Source of the DNA: Methanomicrobia archaeon DTU008
Lineage (GTDB): Archaea; Thermoplasmatota; Thermoplasmata; Methanomassiliicoccales; Methanomassiliicoccaceae
Direction of reading: 5' to 3'
Assembly (NCBI GenBank): GCA_001512965.1
Contig: LFRW01000042.1
Location: forward strand, 6,185 to 70,184
Length of the DNA: 64,000 nt
The notes under the pieces were generated by a model. It was not told the DNA's origin, made no database searches, and saw only the letters and a list, made by a program, of their open reading frames with translations. Position 1 is the first letter of the stretch. Every line of letters begins with the position of its first letter. Made by a program: the position numbers and the translations under genes. Positions 38,002-47,380 of this stretch are shown here, piece after piece.

Positions 38002-38155
38002 AAATGGCAGTAAGCCACCACGTAAGGCTGCCGAAGATTGAGAGCATCCAATAGCGAGCATTGACGCTTAACGGCCAGGGAGATGTTCCGAGGTCCCCGG
38101 GGGTTGTGTGGTAGCGCCCCCGGCCTACGCGCTCCCTGGCGAACATCAGGAGGTC

Positions 38156-38308
38156 ATGAAGATGGAACGGACGCTGAACCACAAGAAGAACGAATCAGCA
38201 ACGGCCATCGACCTCATCGTTCTGACCAATGGCCGGGTGGGGAGTCCATCAGCAATCTTCTCCTCCATACTACGCCCCGCCGGCCTTACACCTCAGGAGG
38301 CGATTTGA
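38156..38308 (+). CDS. Small ORF upstream of integrase
   Basis: MKMERTLNHKKNESATAIDLIVLTNGRVGSPSAIFSSILRPAGLTPQEAI; ends next to the integrase start. Confidence 0.4.
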   Translation: MKMERTLNHKKNESATAIDLIVLTNGRVGSPSAIFSSILRPAGLTPQEAI

Positions 38309-38309
38309 T

Positions 38310-39530
38310 TTGAGCGCCCGCGGATATGGGACCGGAGGTAACCATGCGAAAAAGCGCAAGGCAATCCCGGCCAAGGGGGTGGCGTCACTGAAGCTGGGAC
38401 GCTATCCCTTCGCCGCGGGCATACCATATTTCATGGAACGAAAGAAAGGCGTCTGGCGTGGGAGGACCACGGCCCCGACGAGGAAGAGGACCCTGGACCT
38501 CATGGCCCGGACGTTCGAGGACCTGAAGGCTCGAGGAGATGTCATCACGACCGACCCTCGATACATCGGCGAGTCGGACATCAGAGCGTATGCGGATGAT
38601 ATCAAGCGCCTGGACCCTGAGACCCAGGCGCAAAGGCTTCGGTTGCTTAACGACTTTCTCTGTTCGTTTGGAAACAGGCGAATGGACGATATGATCCGCT
38701 CGGGCGAGTTTCTGATACCGTCGGCTGGTCCCAAACCTGTCAGGACCATGAGCGCCGATGATCTCGCGAAGATATTCGAGGTCGTCGGTCGGATGGAAGG
38801 CTGGACCGGTTCGATGTGCCGTGGCATGTGTGCGATCTACTTCGCCTCTGGTCTGCGGCCCAGCGAGCTGCGTCTCGCCGAGTATAAGGACCTCGACCTC
38901 AAGAAAGAGAGGATCTTTGTCTCCCATCCGAAGGGAGAAGGCAACTGGGCATCTAGGGTCTGGGTCGATTTCATCCGCGCCGACATGATGCCCCTCATCA
39001 GGTCGTACGACAAGGAGAGGGCGGAGTATCTCAGGGAGAACGGCGTAAGCGACGCGAAGTACCTGTTCCCCAACATACACTGGCGCACTGGATACTACTC
39101 AGAGAACCGCTTCCGGCAATTGGCGAGGCTGATCTCCGCGGAGGCTGGTGTGGACTTCTCCCTCAAGATGTTCCGCTCTACCCTATGCAGCCTGACCGTC
39201 AACGGGGACCTGTCGCGATTGCCGGCGATGGGCATGCAATTGCGCCACTCGAGCCCTGAGATCACCAAGAAGTACTATGCGGACATCGAGCGCGGGAACG
39301 TCGGCAAGCAGCTGAGACCCGCGTGGAAGGAGACACCGATCGTGACACCGATGGCGATGTATGCAGGACCGTCGGTCCCGAACACCAACGATTTCCGCAG
39401 AAACCATCTGGACTGTTTTGGCGACGAAACCATCGTTATTGACTTCGATAACGCTTATACTGGCTGGGAAGAGTGGCGGACCCGGGGGGATTCGAACCCC
39501 CGTCATCGGCTCCGAAGGCCGAAAGGATAA
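38310..39530 (+). CDS. Tyrosine recombinase/integrase
   Basis: ASGLRPSELRLAEYKDLDLKKERIFVSHPKG; FRSTLCSLTVNGDLSRLPAMGMQLRHSSPEITKKYYADIE; TTG start preceded by AGGAGG; C-terminus WRTRGDSNPRHRLRRPKG is antisense tRNA. Confidence 0.85.
   Translation: MSARGYGTGGNHAKKRKAIPAKGVASLKLGRYPFAAGIPYFMERKKGVWRGRTTAPTRKRTLDLMARTFEDLKARGDVITTDPRYIGESDIRAYADDIKRLDPETQAQRLRLLNDFLCSFGNRRMDDMIRSGEFLIPSAGPKPVRTMSADDLAKIFEVVGRMEGWTGSMCRGMCAIYFASGLRPSELRLAEYKDLDLKKERIFVSHPKGEGNWASRVWVDFIRADMMPLIRSYDKERAEYLRENGVSDAKYLFPNIHWRTGYYSENRFRQLARLISAEAGVDFSLKMFRSTLCSLTVNGDLSRLPAMGMQLRHSSPEITKKYYADIERGNVGKQLRPAWKETPIVTPMAMYAGPSVPNTNDFRRNHLDCFGDETIVIDFDNAYTGWEEWRTRGDSNPRHRLRRPKG
39430..39472 (-). repeat. Right copy of imperfect terminal inverted repeat
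   Basis: Reverse complement TCTTCCCAGCCAGTATAAGCGTTATCGAAGTCAATAACGATGG; see 32335-32377. Confidence 0.5.
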
Positions 39531-39551
39531 TCCAGGCTACCCCACGAGTCC
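39474..39551 (-). tRNA. tRNA-Arg (anticodon TCG)
   Basis: GGACTCGTGGGGTAGCCTGGATTATCCTTTCGGCCTTCGGAGCCGATGACGGGGGTTCGAATCCCCCCGGGTCCGCCA; loop CTTCGGA; CCA encoded. Confidence 0.95.
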
Positions 39552-39815
39552 GTGCGTGTTCACATGCGAGAGCGTTTCAGCATTTAAGGATATCGAACCG
39601 ACGACCGCTCCCAGGCCCCCATCGCCGTTATTCCCAGAACCTACCCGCCGACCATAGCGTCGCGGCCAGAGGACCATGGGAGCTGCAACATCCTCCGTCC
39701 CAGGACCATGTTCTGGACGATTCCCGTGGGATCCGTATCGGTGCTCCATATCCCCAGCCAAGCCGAAGGTGTTGGTCAGAAGGTTTAAACTCATTCGGAA
39801 GAATCACCAGACATT

Positions 39816-40862
39816 ATGAAGCGCGTCACCATGGGTCATGGAGCAGGGGGCGAGCTCATGCATGAGCTGCTCTCGCACCACATCATCCCGTTCCTGCCTC
39901 AGTTCACCGTCGACGTTCCTCTGCGCTCCTTTGACGATTCTGCCGTCGTGGACGACATCGTGTTCACCACCGATGGACATACCGTCAAGCCATTGTTCTT
40001 TCCAGGAGGCGACATCGGCTCCCTGGCGGTCTGCGGAACCATCAACGACATATCGGTGATGGGCGCCCAGCCTCTGGCGCTGGCTCAGTCGATAATCTTG
40101 GAAGAGGGACTGGAGATCGGCGTCCTGGAGAGGGCCATGAAATCGGTGGGACAGTACTCGGAGCTCGCCGGCGTGCCGGTGGTCACCGGCGACACCAAGG
40201 TCATGGAGTCGGGCGCGCTGGACAAGATGGTGATAACCACGTCGGCGGTTGGCAAGCGCAGCCGCTTCCTCGATCATGACCTAGAGGTGGCGAATGAATA
40301 TCGACCCGTGTCGTCCAGGTGGCTTACCGACGACAATATCCGCGAGGGCGACGTCATCATCGCCTCCGGCACCATGGGGGACCATGGCATCGCCCTGTTA
40401 TCATTCCGAGAGGGCTATGGCTTCGAGACCGAGGTAAAAAGCGACATAGCGCCCCTCAACCGCCTGGTAGAGGATGTCCTGCGGGTCGGAGGCGCCGTCA
40501 GCATGAAGGATCCCACCCGCGGCGGGTTTGCCAACGCCATCAATGAATGGTCTTCCAAGTCAGGCATCGGCATCGAGATTGATGAGGCGGCCGTTCCGGT
40601 GGCCGAACCGGTCAGGAACGCCTGTGAGCTACTCGGGCTGGATCCATTGAGCGTAGGCAACGAGGGCAAGATGATCATAGGCGTGGTCCCGGAAATGGCC
40701 GATGAGGTGCTCAAGGTGTTGCACCGCAGCCCCCTGGGAAAGAACGCTGCCATCGTCGGGAAGGCCACCAGCAAGTTCGATTGCGTCGTATTGCGCACCG
40801 AGGTCGGCGGCCACCGCATTCTCGAGGCGCCGGTCGGCGACCCGGTGCCAAGGATCTGCTGA
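39816..40862 (+). CDS. hypE: Hydrogenase expression/formation protein HypE
   Basis: MGHGAGGELMHELLSHHI...SFDDSAVVDDIVFTTDGHTVKPLFFPGGDIGSLAVCGTINDISVMGAQPLAL; C-terminus ends PRIC. Confidence 0.95.
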   Translation: MKRVTMGHGAGGELMHELLSHHIIPFLPQFTVDVPLRSFDDSAVVDDIVFTTDGHTVKPLFFPGGDIGSLAVCGTINDISVMGAQPLALAQSIILEEGLEIGVLERAMKSVGQYSELAGVPVVTGDTKVMESGALDKMVITTSAVGKRSRFLDHDLEVANEYRPVSSRWLTDDNIREGDVIIASGTMGDHGIALLSFREGYGFETEVKSDIAPLNRLVEDVLRVGGAVSMKDPTRGGFANAINEWSSKSGIGIEIDEAAVPVAEPVRNACELLGLDPLSVGNEGKMIIGVVPEMADEVLKVLHRSPLGKNAAIVGKATSKFDCVVLRTEVGGHRILEAPVGDPVPRIC

Positions 40863-41489
40863 TCACAGCAGCGACTCGATCCAGTAACAGATGATGAAGG
40901 CGCCGAAGCCCGCCAGGGCCATGCGGAAGCCTTGTTTCCAAGGGTTCCGGCCGCCGGAGCGGCCCATCATCGCGCCCACCACGAACAGGATGAGGAAGGC
41001 CAATCCCACGCTGATCAACGATGCGGCCCTTACCCCTTCCTGCCCCAATACGAGGAACGGGGTCAATGTGATGAGGCCGGCGACCAGTGGGGCCACCAGG
41101 TTGACGGCGGCTATGAGCAGGGTTGTCAGCTGGGATGTCCGGCCGATGTTGGTGTCCTCCAGCGAATGGAGCATTGCTCGCTCCATCTCGCGGATCCTCA
41201 GGTTCTGCTCCATGGTCTCCGCCTCGTAGACGCTGACGCCGGTCGATATGCCGAGAGCCACGCTGCTGGTGATTATCGTGGCGATGATGATCCTGAGATC
41301 GGGGGAATCGCCGAAAGCTGATGCGATAAGAATGCCCAGGATGACGAAGGTGCTGTCGAATATCGTGTTGACGAAGAATCGGCGGAGAGTCGGTCCGGTC
41401 TGGGGCGCCCTCATGACTGCCCGTATTCTATCGCCGAAATCGTTCTGCGCCGCCACTTTCACCGCACCCGCACGACATCGTATGAGCAT
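40863..41489 (-). CDS. VIT1/CCC1-like membrane protein
   Basis: FVNTIFDSTFVILGILIASAF...ITSSVALGISTGVSVYEAE; five-TM pattern. Confidence 0.65.
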   Translation of the reverse strand: MLIRCRAGAVKVAAQNDFGDRIRAVMRAPQTGPTLRRFFVNTIFDSTFVILGILIASAFGDSPDLRIIIATIITSSVALGISTGVSVYEAETMEQNLRIREMERAMLHSLEDTNIGRTSQLTTLLIAAVNLVAPLVAGLITLTPFLVLGQEGVRAASLISVGLAFLILFVVGAMMGRSGGRNPWKQGFRMALAGFGAFIICYWIESLL

Positions 41490-41671
41490 GCAGCATTTGA
41501 AAGTTAGGGGTCATCGTCCATCGGCCATTCCCCGTCCCAGGCATGCGGTCACCAGGCATCCCCTCGACGAAAATATCCTATCGTCCTGGCTAGCGTCGGT
41601 GCATGACGGTCCTTGATACGATCTCGTCCCAGCTAGCTTTTAATACTCTCTGTTCATTGCACACACCGCAC

Positions 41672-41747
41672 GGGCTCATGGTCTAGCGGTTATGACGTTG
41701 CCCTTACACGGCGAAGACCGCCGGTTCGAATCCGGCTGAGCCCACCA
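41672..41747 (+). tRNA. tRNA-Val (anticodon TAC)
   Basis: GGGCTCATGGTCTAGCGGTTATGACGTTGCCCTTACACGGCGAAGACCGCCGGTTCGAATCCGGCTGAGCCCACCA. Confidence 0.95.
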
Positions 41748-41875
41748 CATCCTTTTTATGATGTATGCCGAAGGGTCCGCCATGGACCCTTTTCGTATTG
41801 TTTGAGAGGAGAAATACCAGGATAATGGTAGATGGTCGAGGACATATATTACGTAGGGCGCATGCGGCCAGAACG

Positions 41876-43087
41876 ATGCAGCGCTCCATCCCTACTCATG
41901 CGAGCATACCCCATGGCTCCATGAAGCTGGTACTGGCGGCCATCTCACTAGCGCTGTTCATGGACTCGCTGGTCTACGGCATGATCGCTCCTGTCGTGCC
42001 ATACTATGCCGATGTGATAGGGGCATCGGACCTCGAGATCGGGATAATATTCTCTGCCTATCCGATCGTCCAGCTCCTTACGCTGATGCCAGTGGGGGCC
42101 CTCTCCGACCGCTACGGCAGGAAGCCCTTCATCCTCCTTGGCCTGGTGACCTTGGTCATATCGACGGTGGCCTTCGCCATTTCCGTGAACGTGCCTCAGC
42201 TGATCCTTACTCGAGGCCTCCAGGGCCTGGCCGCGTCGTGCACCATGACGGCCGGCCTCGCCCTCATCTCGGAAGGGGCGCCGCCCGATAAAATGGGAGG
42301 GACCCTGGGGATCGCGACCGCCTCTCAGGGCGCCGGCATCATGGCCGGGCCGTTGTTCGGAGGGTCCTTGGCGGAGGTGGGAGGGTACAACTTCCCCTTC
42401 CTGGTCGCCGCCGCGCTCACCTTGGCGATCCTGTCGCTCACCGTGATCGCGCTCCGAGGGTACAGGCCACAATGCCCGGGAAGGGTCGAATGCGGCCGAA
42501 CCGATTGGGGAGAGGTGCTCAGGGAAAGGACGGTGTTCGCGATCGTCCTCATAGTCGTCATCTGGGCCATCGGCATCGGCATCCTCGAGCCTGCCTACCC
42601 TCTGCACATGAGCGAGAACTTCGGGGCGACCGCCTCAATGATCGGGGCGTTCTTCACCGCCATGAGCATACCCAACGTGCTATCCCCGCCGTTCTTCGGC
42701 AGGCTGTCCGACCGGATAGGCAGAAAGATGTTAGTGGTCGTGGCCGCGTTGCTGTTCGCGGTTCTGTTCTCCATCCTGTCGATGATGGATAGCTTCACAT
42801 TGTTGTTGCTGGTGGGCACCCTGCTGGGACTGACCTCCGGAATGCTTTGGGCGCCGAGCCTGTCGCTCACCATCGAGTCCATATCCAGGCGCGTGGGGAA
42901 AGGCTCGGACGGTATCGCCACGGGCATCTACAACAGCGCGTGGGCCATCGGCCTCGCCGGAGGGCCGTTCATCTTCGGCCTCCTGGTGGACCCGATAGGG
43001 CTCATACCCATCTCCCTGGCCTACTCCGTCATCGCGGCCGCGGTCGCGATAGCGTCCATATGGCTGATCACGGAGAGCCGGGATTGA
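41876..43087 (+). CDS. MFS transporter (tetracycline-resistance-like fold)
   Basis: PVGALSDRYGRKPFILLG; FFGRLSDRIGRKMLVV; 12 TM; start codon uncertain. Confidence 0.85.
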   Translation: MQRSIPTHASIPHGSMKLVLAAISLALFMDSLVYGMIAPVVPYYADVIGASDLEIGIIFSAYPIVQLLTLMPVGALSDRYGRKPFILLGLVTLVISTVAFAISVNVPQLILTRGLQGLAASCTMTAGLALISEGAPPDKMGGTLGIATASQGAGIMAGPLFGGSLAEVGGYNFPFLVAAALTLAILSLTVIALRGYRPQCPGRVECGRTDWGEVLRERTVFAIVLIVVIWAIGIGILEPAYPLHMSENFGATASMIGAFFTAMSIPNVLSPPFFGRLSDRIGRKMLVVVAALLFAVLFSILSMMDSFTLLLLVGTLLGLTSGMLWAPSLSLTIESISRRVGKGSDGIATGIYNSAWAIGLAGGPFIFGLLVDPIGLIPISLAYSVIAAAVAIASIWLITESRD

Positions 43088-43221
43088 GCGCCTCGGACGC
43101 CTGGAGCGGCCCGCGCAGATGTGCGGAGAGCATGGACCATGGGTGCGCCGTACTCAAGGATCTGTGAGCAGGACCTTTTCCACAATGGCCTAACGTCCGC
43201 CTTGGCCTGGGTACTACTGAC

Positions 43222-44016
43222 CTAGACGGACCGCCTCTGATCGGTCCCGGCCCTGGGTCCGGTATGGGCGGGCAACACCCTGGGCAGGCCGCCGTGGTCG
43301 ATGACGTCCACTTCGATGCCGTAGACGTCGGCGATCAGCTCGGAGGTGATGATGGCGGGCGGCCCCCGGGCCGCGATCCGCCCGTCCTTCATGAACACCA
43401 GCTCGTCCGAGCAGCTGGCGGCCAGGTTGATGTCGTGCATGGTCATGACGGTGCACACGCCCCTGCTCCGGACGGCTTCGGCCAACAGACGCACCGTGCG
43501 ATGCTGGTTGACCAGGTCCAGGCTGCTGGTCGGTTCGTCGAGGACCATGGTCCTGGCCCCCTGCACCATCGCCCGGGCGATAAGGGCCCTCTGCAGCTCC
43601 CCACCGCTGATCTCATCGACATAGCGCATCGACAGGCTTTCCATCCCCACCGCCCCGAGGGCGTCCCTGGTCAGCTCGAGGTCGCTCCTGCTCGGTCCCC
43701 ATCCCATGTGCGGACGGCGGCCGATGAGCACGGTGTCGAAGACCGTGGTATGGGTGGCGGAGAACCGCTGCGGCACATAGCATATCCTCCTGGCCGCCTC
43801 CATCCTGGTCAAGGAGGATAGGTCCTCCCCGTCCACGGTGACGCGGCCCTGGTCGGGCCGCAGGAGGCCGCACAGGCACTTCAGCAGGGTGGTCTTGCCG
43901 GCGCCGTTCGGTCCTAGGATGGCATATATGCGGTCGCCGTGGAACTCCAGCTCGATGTCTTCGATGACCGGGCGGCCGTTGTAGCCGAAGGAGAGGGCCT
44001 CAGCCCTGATCGACAT
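43222..44016 (-). CDS. ABC transporter ATPase, FecE/BtuD (iron-siderophore/cobalamin) type
   Basis: Walker A GPNGAGKTTL; ISGGELQRALIARAM; MVLDEPTSSLD. Confidence 0.9.
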   Translation of the reverse strand: MSIRAEALSFGYNGRPVIEDIELEFHGDRIYAILGPNGAGKTTLLKCLCGLLRPDQGRVTVDGEDLSSLTRMEAARRICYVPQRFSATHTTVFDTVLIGRRPHMGWGPSRSDLELTRDALGAVGMESLSMRYVDEISGGELQRALIARAMVQGARTMVLDEPTSSLDLVNQHRTVRLLAEAVRSRGVCTVMTMHDINLAASCSDELVFMKDGRIAARGPPAIITSELIADVYGIEVDVIDHGGLPRVLPAHTGPRAGTDQRRSV

Positions 44017-44614
44017 TCCTATACCCCCTGACCAGTATGTAGATGAAGAGCGGTCCGCCGATGAACGACGTGATGATGCCCACGGGAATGACGAAGCTGG
44101 GCAGCCCGGAGGCAAAGAACCAGTTCAGCATGTCCCCCACGTTCCTTCCCACGGTATCGGAGACCAGCAGTATGAGCGAGCCCAGCAGCATGGAGCCGGG
44201 AATGAGGAACCGGTGGTCGTTGCCGATCAGCCTCCTTATCACGTGGGGCGCGAGAAGTCCGATGAAGCCGATGACGCCCACGAACGACACCGCCACGGCG
44301 GTGAGCAGCGACGCCATCACCAGGCTGGCGATCCGCAGCATATCGGTGTTGACCCCCAGCCCCGAGGCCATCTCGTCCCCCGCGTCCATGGCGTTGAAGT
44401 CCCACCTCTTCAGGAAGAAGAACAGGGCGGCCGCGGCCAGGACGGCCAGCAGTATGAGGTTCTGGTCCCAGTTGATCTTTCCCAGGTCCCCGAACTGCCA
44501 GTGGACGATGTTGGCCAGCGCGCTCTCGTTGGAGAAGTACTGGAGAGCGGCCAGGCCCGCGCCGAAGACCGAGCTGATGGCCACACCGGTCAGGACGATC
44601 GCTTCCGGCGCCAC
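44000..44614 (-). pseudogene. FecCD/BtuC-type ABC permease, N-terminally truncated
   Basis: VAPEAIVLTGVAISSVFGAGLAALQYF...SFVGVIGFIGLLAPHVIRRLIGNDHRFLIPGSMLLGSLILLVSDTVGR. Only the C-terminal ~205 aa; the upstream half is replaced by the APC permease gene. Confidence 0.75.
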
Positions 44615-45840
44615 TGAGCCAGATACAAGGCCAGGCCGACAAGCATGACGAGGCCGCCGGCGATGACCGCCCCGGGTGGCAGGGTGAAGGAGAGAACGAG
44701 GCATCCCAGCAGGCCGGCGAAGGCCGACCATCGCCCCAGCATGCGCTCGCTCCTCGACAGCGTGATGGCCGAGAGGTTGGTGATGGCGTAGTACAGAAGC
44801 ACGGTGAAGGCGCTGAACCCTATGGCCGAGCGGACGTCGACGGTGAGCACGATTATGATCAAGATTACCCCCACCGTGACACCGGCGAGATGAGGGACCT
44901 TGTGGACCGGATGCACCTTCGCCATGTAGGAGGGCATCCGGTGGTCGGCGGCCATGGCGAACAGCGTTCGGTCGATGCCGGCCATCAGCGAGAGCATGAC
45001 GCCCAGAGTGGCCATCGAGGCGCCGAGGGTCACGAACCAGCTCCACCGACCAAAGCCTGCCTCTGAGATGGTAAATGCGAGGGGTCGGTCGGAAAGGGAC
45101 AATGCCTCCGCCCCCACGGCAGACAATGCGGATATCGATACCGCCGCATAGATCAGCAGCACCATGCCGAGGGACAGGAACATCGCCCTTGGTATGTTCC
45201 TCTCGGGAGCCTTCACCTCCTCTCCAAGGGTGGCGATCCGAGCATAGCCAGCGAAGGCGAGGAACCAGATGCCCGCCGATTGCAGGACGCCGTAGATGCT
45301 GTCAGGACCACTGAAGGAGATCGTGCCTTCAGGACCGGGTGCTCCGCTCAATGCCATGATGCAGACGGCGATGAGGGAGAGGACCACGATGAGGACCAGT
45401 GCCTTGACCGCGGCTGCGGTCTTCTCCACTCCAAGATGGTTCAAGAGCGTAAGCGTCACCACGGCCAGGGCTGCAAACCATTCCGCCTGCCCGGGGAAGA
45501 TGTAGTTGCCGAAGGTGAGGGCGGCCGCGGCGCAGCTGGCGAGCTTTCCCACTATGAAGGCCCAGCCGGACATCCATCCCCAGGCTTCCCCGAGCCGCTT
45601 GTCGGAATAGACATAGGTCCCGCCCGATACCGGATATAGGCGTGCCAGCTGGGCCGAGGACATCGCATTGAACAGTGCCACCAGGCCGGCGATGAGGAGA
45701 CCGATCAGCATTCCGGCGGATGCGGCTCCGGCAGCCGGGGCTATCGCCGCGAACACCCCTGTGCCGAGCATCGAGCCCAATCCGATGAAGATGGCATCCG
45801 TCAGACTCAATCGGCGGGCTAGCCTGTCGGATGCGTTCAT
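44590..45840 (-). CDS. APC-family amino acid permease
   Basis: LSLTDAIFIGLGSMLGTGVFAAIAPAAG; 12 TM. Confidence 0.9.
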   Translation of the reverse strand: MNASDRLARRLSLTDAIFIGLGSMLGTGVFAAIAPAAGAASAGMLIGLLIAGLVALFNAMSSAQLARLYPVSGGTYVYSDKRLGEAWGWMSGWAFIVGKLASCAAAALTFGNYIFPGQAEWFAALAVVTLTLLNHLGVEKTAAAVKALVLIVVLSLIAVCIMALSGAPGPEGTISFSGPDSIYGVLQSAGIWFLAFAGYARIATLGEEVKAPERNIPRAMFLSLGMVLLIYAAVSISALSAVGAEALSLSDRPLAFTISEAGFGRWSWFVTLGASMATLGVMLSLMAGIDRTLFAMAADHRMPSYMAKVHPVHKVPHLAGVTVGVILIIIVLTVDVRSAIGFSAFTVLLYYAITNLSAITLSRSERMLGRWSAFAGLLGCLVLSFTLPPGAVIAGGLVMLVGLALYLAQWRRKRSS

Positions 45841-45946
45841 GCAGGGTCGTTCGGAGCTGCGAAGATGAACATGTTTCGTCACTTCAGGGAAAGCGCACGG
45901 GACTCTCGGAAAACCTTTCAATAGCCAACGGTCAAAAGGGAAATCG

Positions 45947-47254
45947 ATGAGAAAGGCGACATGGGCGCCGATCGCCGCCATCATCCTGGTAGGGGCGGCG
46001 GTGGCATATGTGCTCATCAGCACCCAGCCGCAGGGATCGGCACCGCCGATAGAGGATGAGCTCCGGCTGGAACCTATAGCAGAAGGGCTGGTACATCCGG
46101 TCGCAGCGGCGATCGCCCCGGGGATCGATGACCGCGTGTTCATCGTCGACCAGATCGGTACGGTCCACATGCTGATGGACGATGGCACCCTGGTCGACGA
46201 GCCGTTCATCGACCTTCGGGACGACATCGTTGAGCTTAACCCCATTTACGACGAGCGAGGGTTGCTCAGCATCGCATTCCATCCGGATTACCCATCCGAC
46301 CGCCGCGTGTATGCCTTCTACACATCACCTCCGGGGGACGGCGCTCCAGAAGGCCATGATCACACCAACGTCGTCGTGGAGATGACCACCTCGGAGGATG
46401 GCCTTTCGGTCGACGAGTCCAGCGCTCGAACCGTCCTGTCGATCGATCATCCGGCCCCCAACCACAATGGCGGCCAGGTGCTCTTCGGCCCTGATGGATA
46501 CCTCTATGTGACGATAGGAGACGGCGGAGGAGCGAACGACGAGGGGGCTGGGCATAACGCCGCGTCCGGCAACGGCCAAGACACTGGAGTGCTGTTCGGT
46601 AAGGTGCTGCGCCTGGACGTGGAAGCCGGAGATGACGTGGCGTATCGCATCCCGGAGGACAATCCGTTCGTCGATGGGGGTGGCCTTCCAGAGATCTTCG
46701 CCTACGGGTTCCGCAATCCAGCCTACGCGGCGTTCGACCCCGAGACCGGGGGTCTGTTCGTCGCCGATGCCGGCCAGGCCCGCTATGAGGAGGTGAACAT
46801 TGTCGTGAAGGGAGGCAACTATGGGTGGAGGGTGAGGGAGGGCGCCCATTGCTTCGACCCCGATGACCCGCGCGGCGATCCCACGGGTTGCCCGGAGCGT
46901 GATGCGAGAGGGGAGGAGTTCAAGGACCCCATCGGGGAGTTCAAGAACTCCGCCATACCCGGAGGGGAAGGCGCCACGGTCATCGGCGGCGCCCCCTATC
47001 ATGGCACCATCGATTCCCTGGAGGGCGGATACGTGTTCGGAGCCTTCCGCAGCGGTGGCAGCCCGCTGTTCGTCCTCATGCCCTCAGATGGGAACTGGAC
47101 CCGCCACTCCGTTCCGGTGGACGGCCCATCGGGCCTGGTCCCCGGCTACCTGCTCGCCGTATCCCTTGACGATCGTGGCGAGATCCTGGTGCTGGGCGCC
47201 AGCACAGCAGGTCCGAGCGGAACGACCGGGAAGGTATGGAGGCTGGTCGCCTGA
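45947..47254 (+). CDS. PQQ-dependent sugar dehydrogenase-like (glucose/sorbosone dehydrogenase fold) protein with N-terminal TM
   Basis: DERGLLSIAFHPDYPSDRRVYAFYT; HNGGQVLFGPDGYLYVTIGDGG; EIFAYGFRNPAYAAFDPETG; NYGWRVREG. Confidence 0.85.
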   Translation: MRKATWAPIAAIILVGAAVAYVLISTQPQGSAPPIEDELRLEPIAEGLVHPVAAAIAPGIDDRVFIVDQIGTVHMLMDDGTLVDEPFIDLRDDIVELNPIYDERGLLSIAFHPDYPSDRRVYAFYTSPPGDGAPEGHDHTNVVVEMTTSEDGLSVDESSARTVLSIDHPAPNHNGGQVLFGPDGYLYVTIGDGGGANDEGAGHNAASGNGQDTGVLFGKVLRLDVEAGDDVAYRIPEDNPFVDGGGLPEIFAYGFRNPAYAAFDPETGGLFVADAGQARYEEVNIVVKGGNYGWRVREGAHCFDPDDPRGDPTGCPERDARGEEFKDPIGEFKNSAIPGGEGATVIGGAPYHGTIDSLEGGYVFGAFRSGGSPLFVLMPSDGNWTRHSVPVDGPSGLVPGYLLAVSLDDRGEILVLGASTAGPSGTTGKVWRLVA

Positions 47255-47380
47255 CCTCCCTGCCATAGCGATCTACGAGGCATCGCATGTCATGGAGCCG
47301 TCGCCAGGATCGTTGGCGATGGCATCGTGCATCGCTCTCCCTAACGCTTCAGCGGTTGAGAGCGGATCAGGGTTCCGCTC

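Larger units (their letters stand above)
32335..39551. mobile_element. Integrated genetic element at tRNA-Arg(TCG), carrying restriction-modification-type genes
   Basis: Tyrosine integrase running into tRNA-Arg at the right end; locally variable, lower GC; R-M genes, HTH and DUF4145-like genes; imperfect inverted repeat at both ends. Left boundary inferred, no clear att direct repeat found. Confidence 0.65.

Noticed and set aside
44590-46245. 551-aa version of the APC permease
   Set aside because: N-terminal ~135 residues are antisense to the PQQ gene region and low-complexity; the real start is ATG at 45840.
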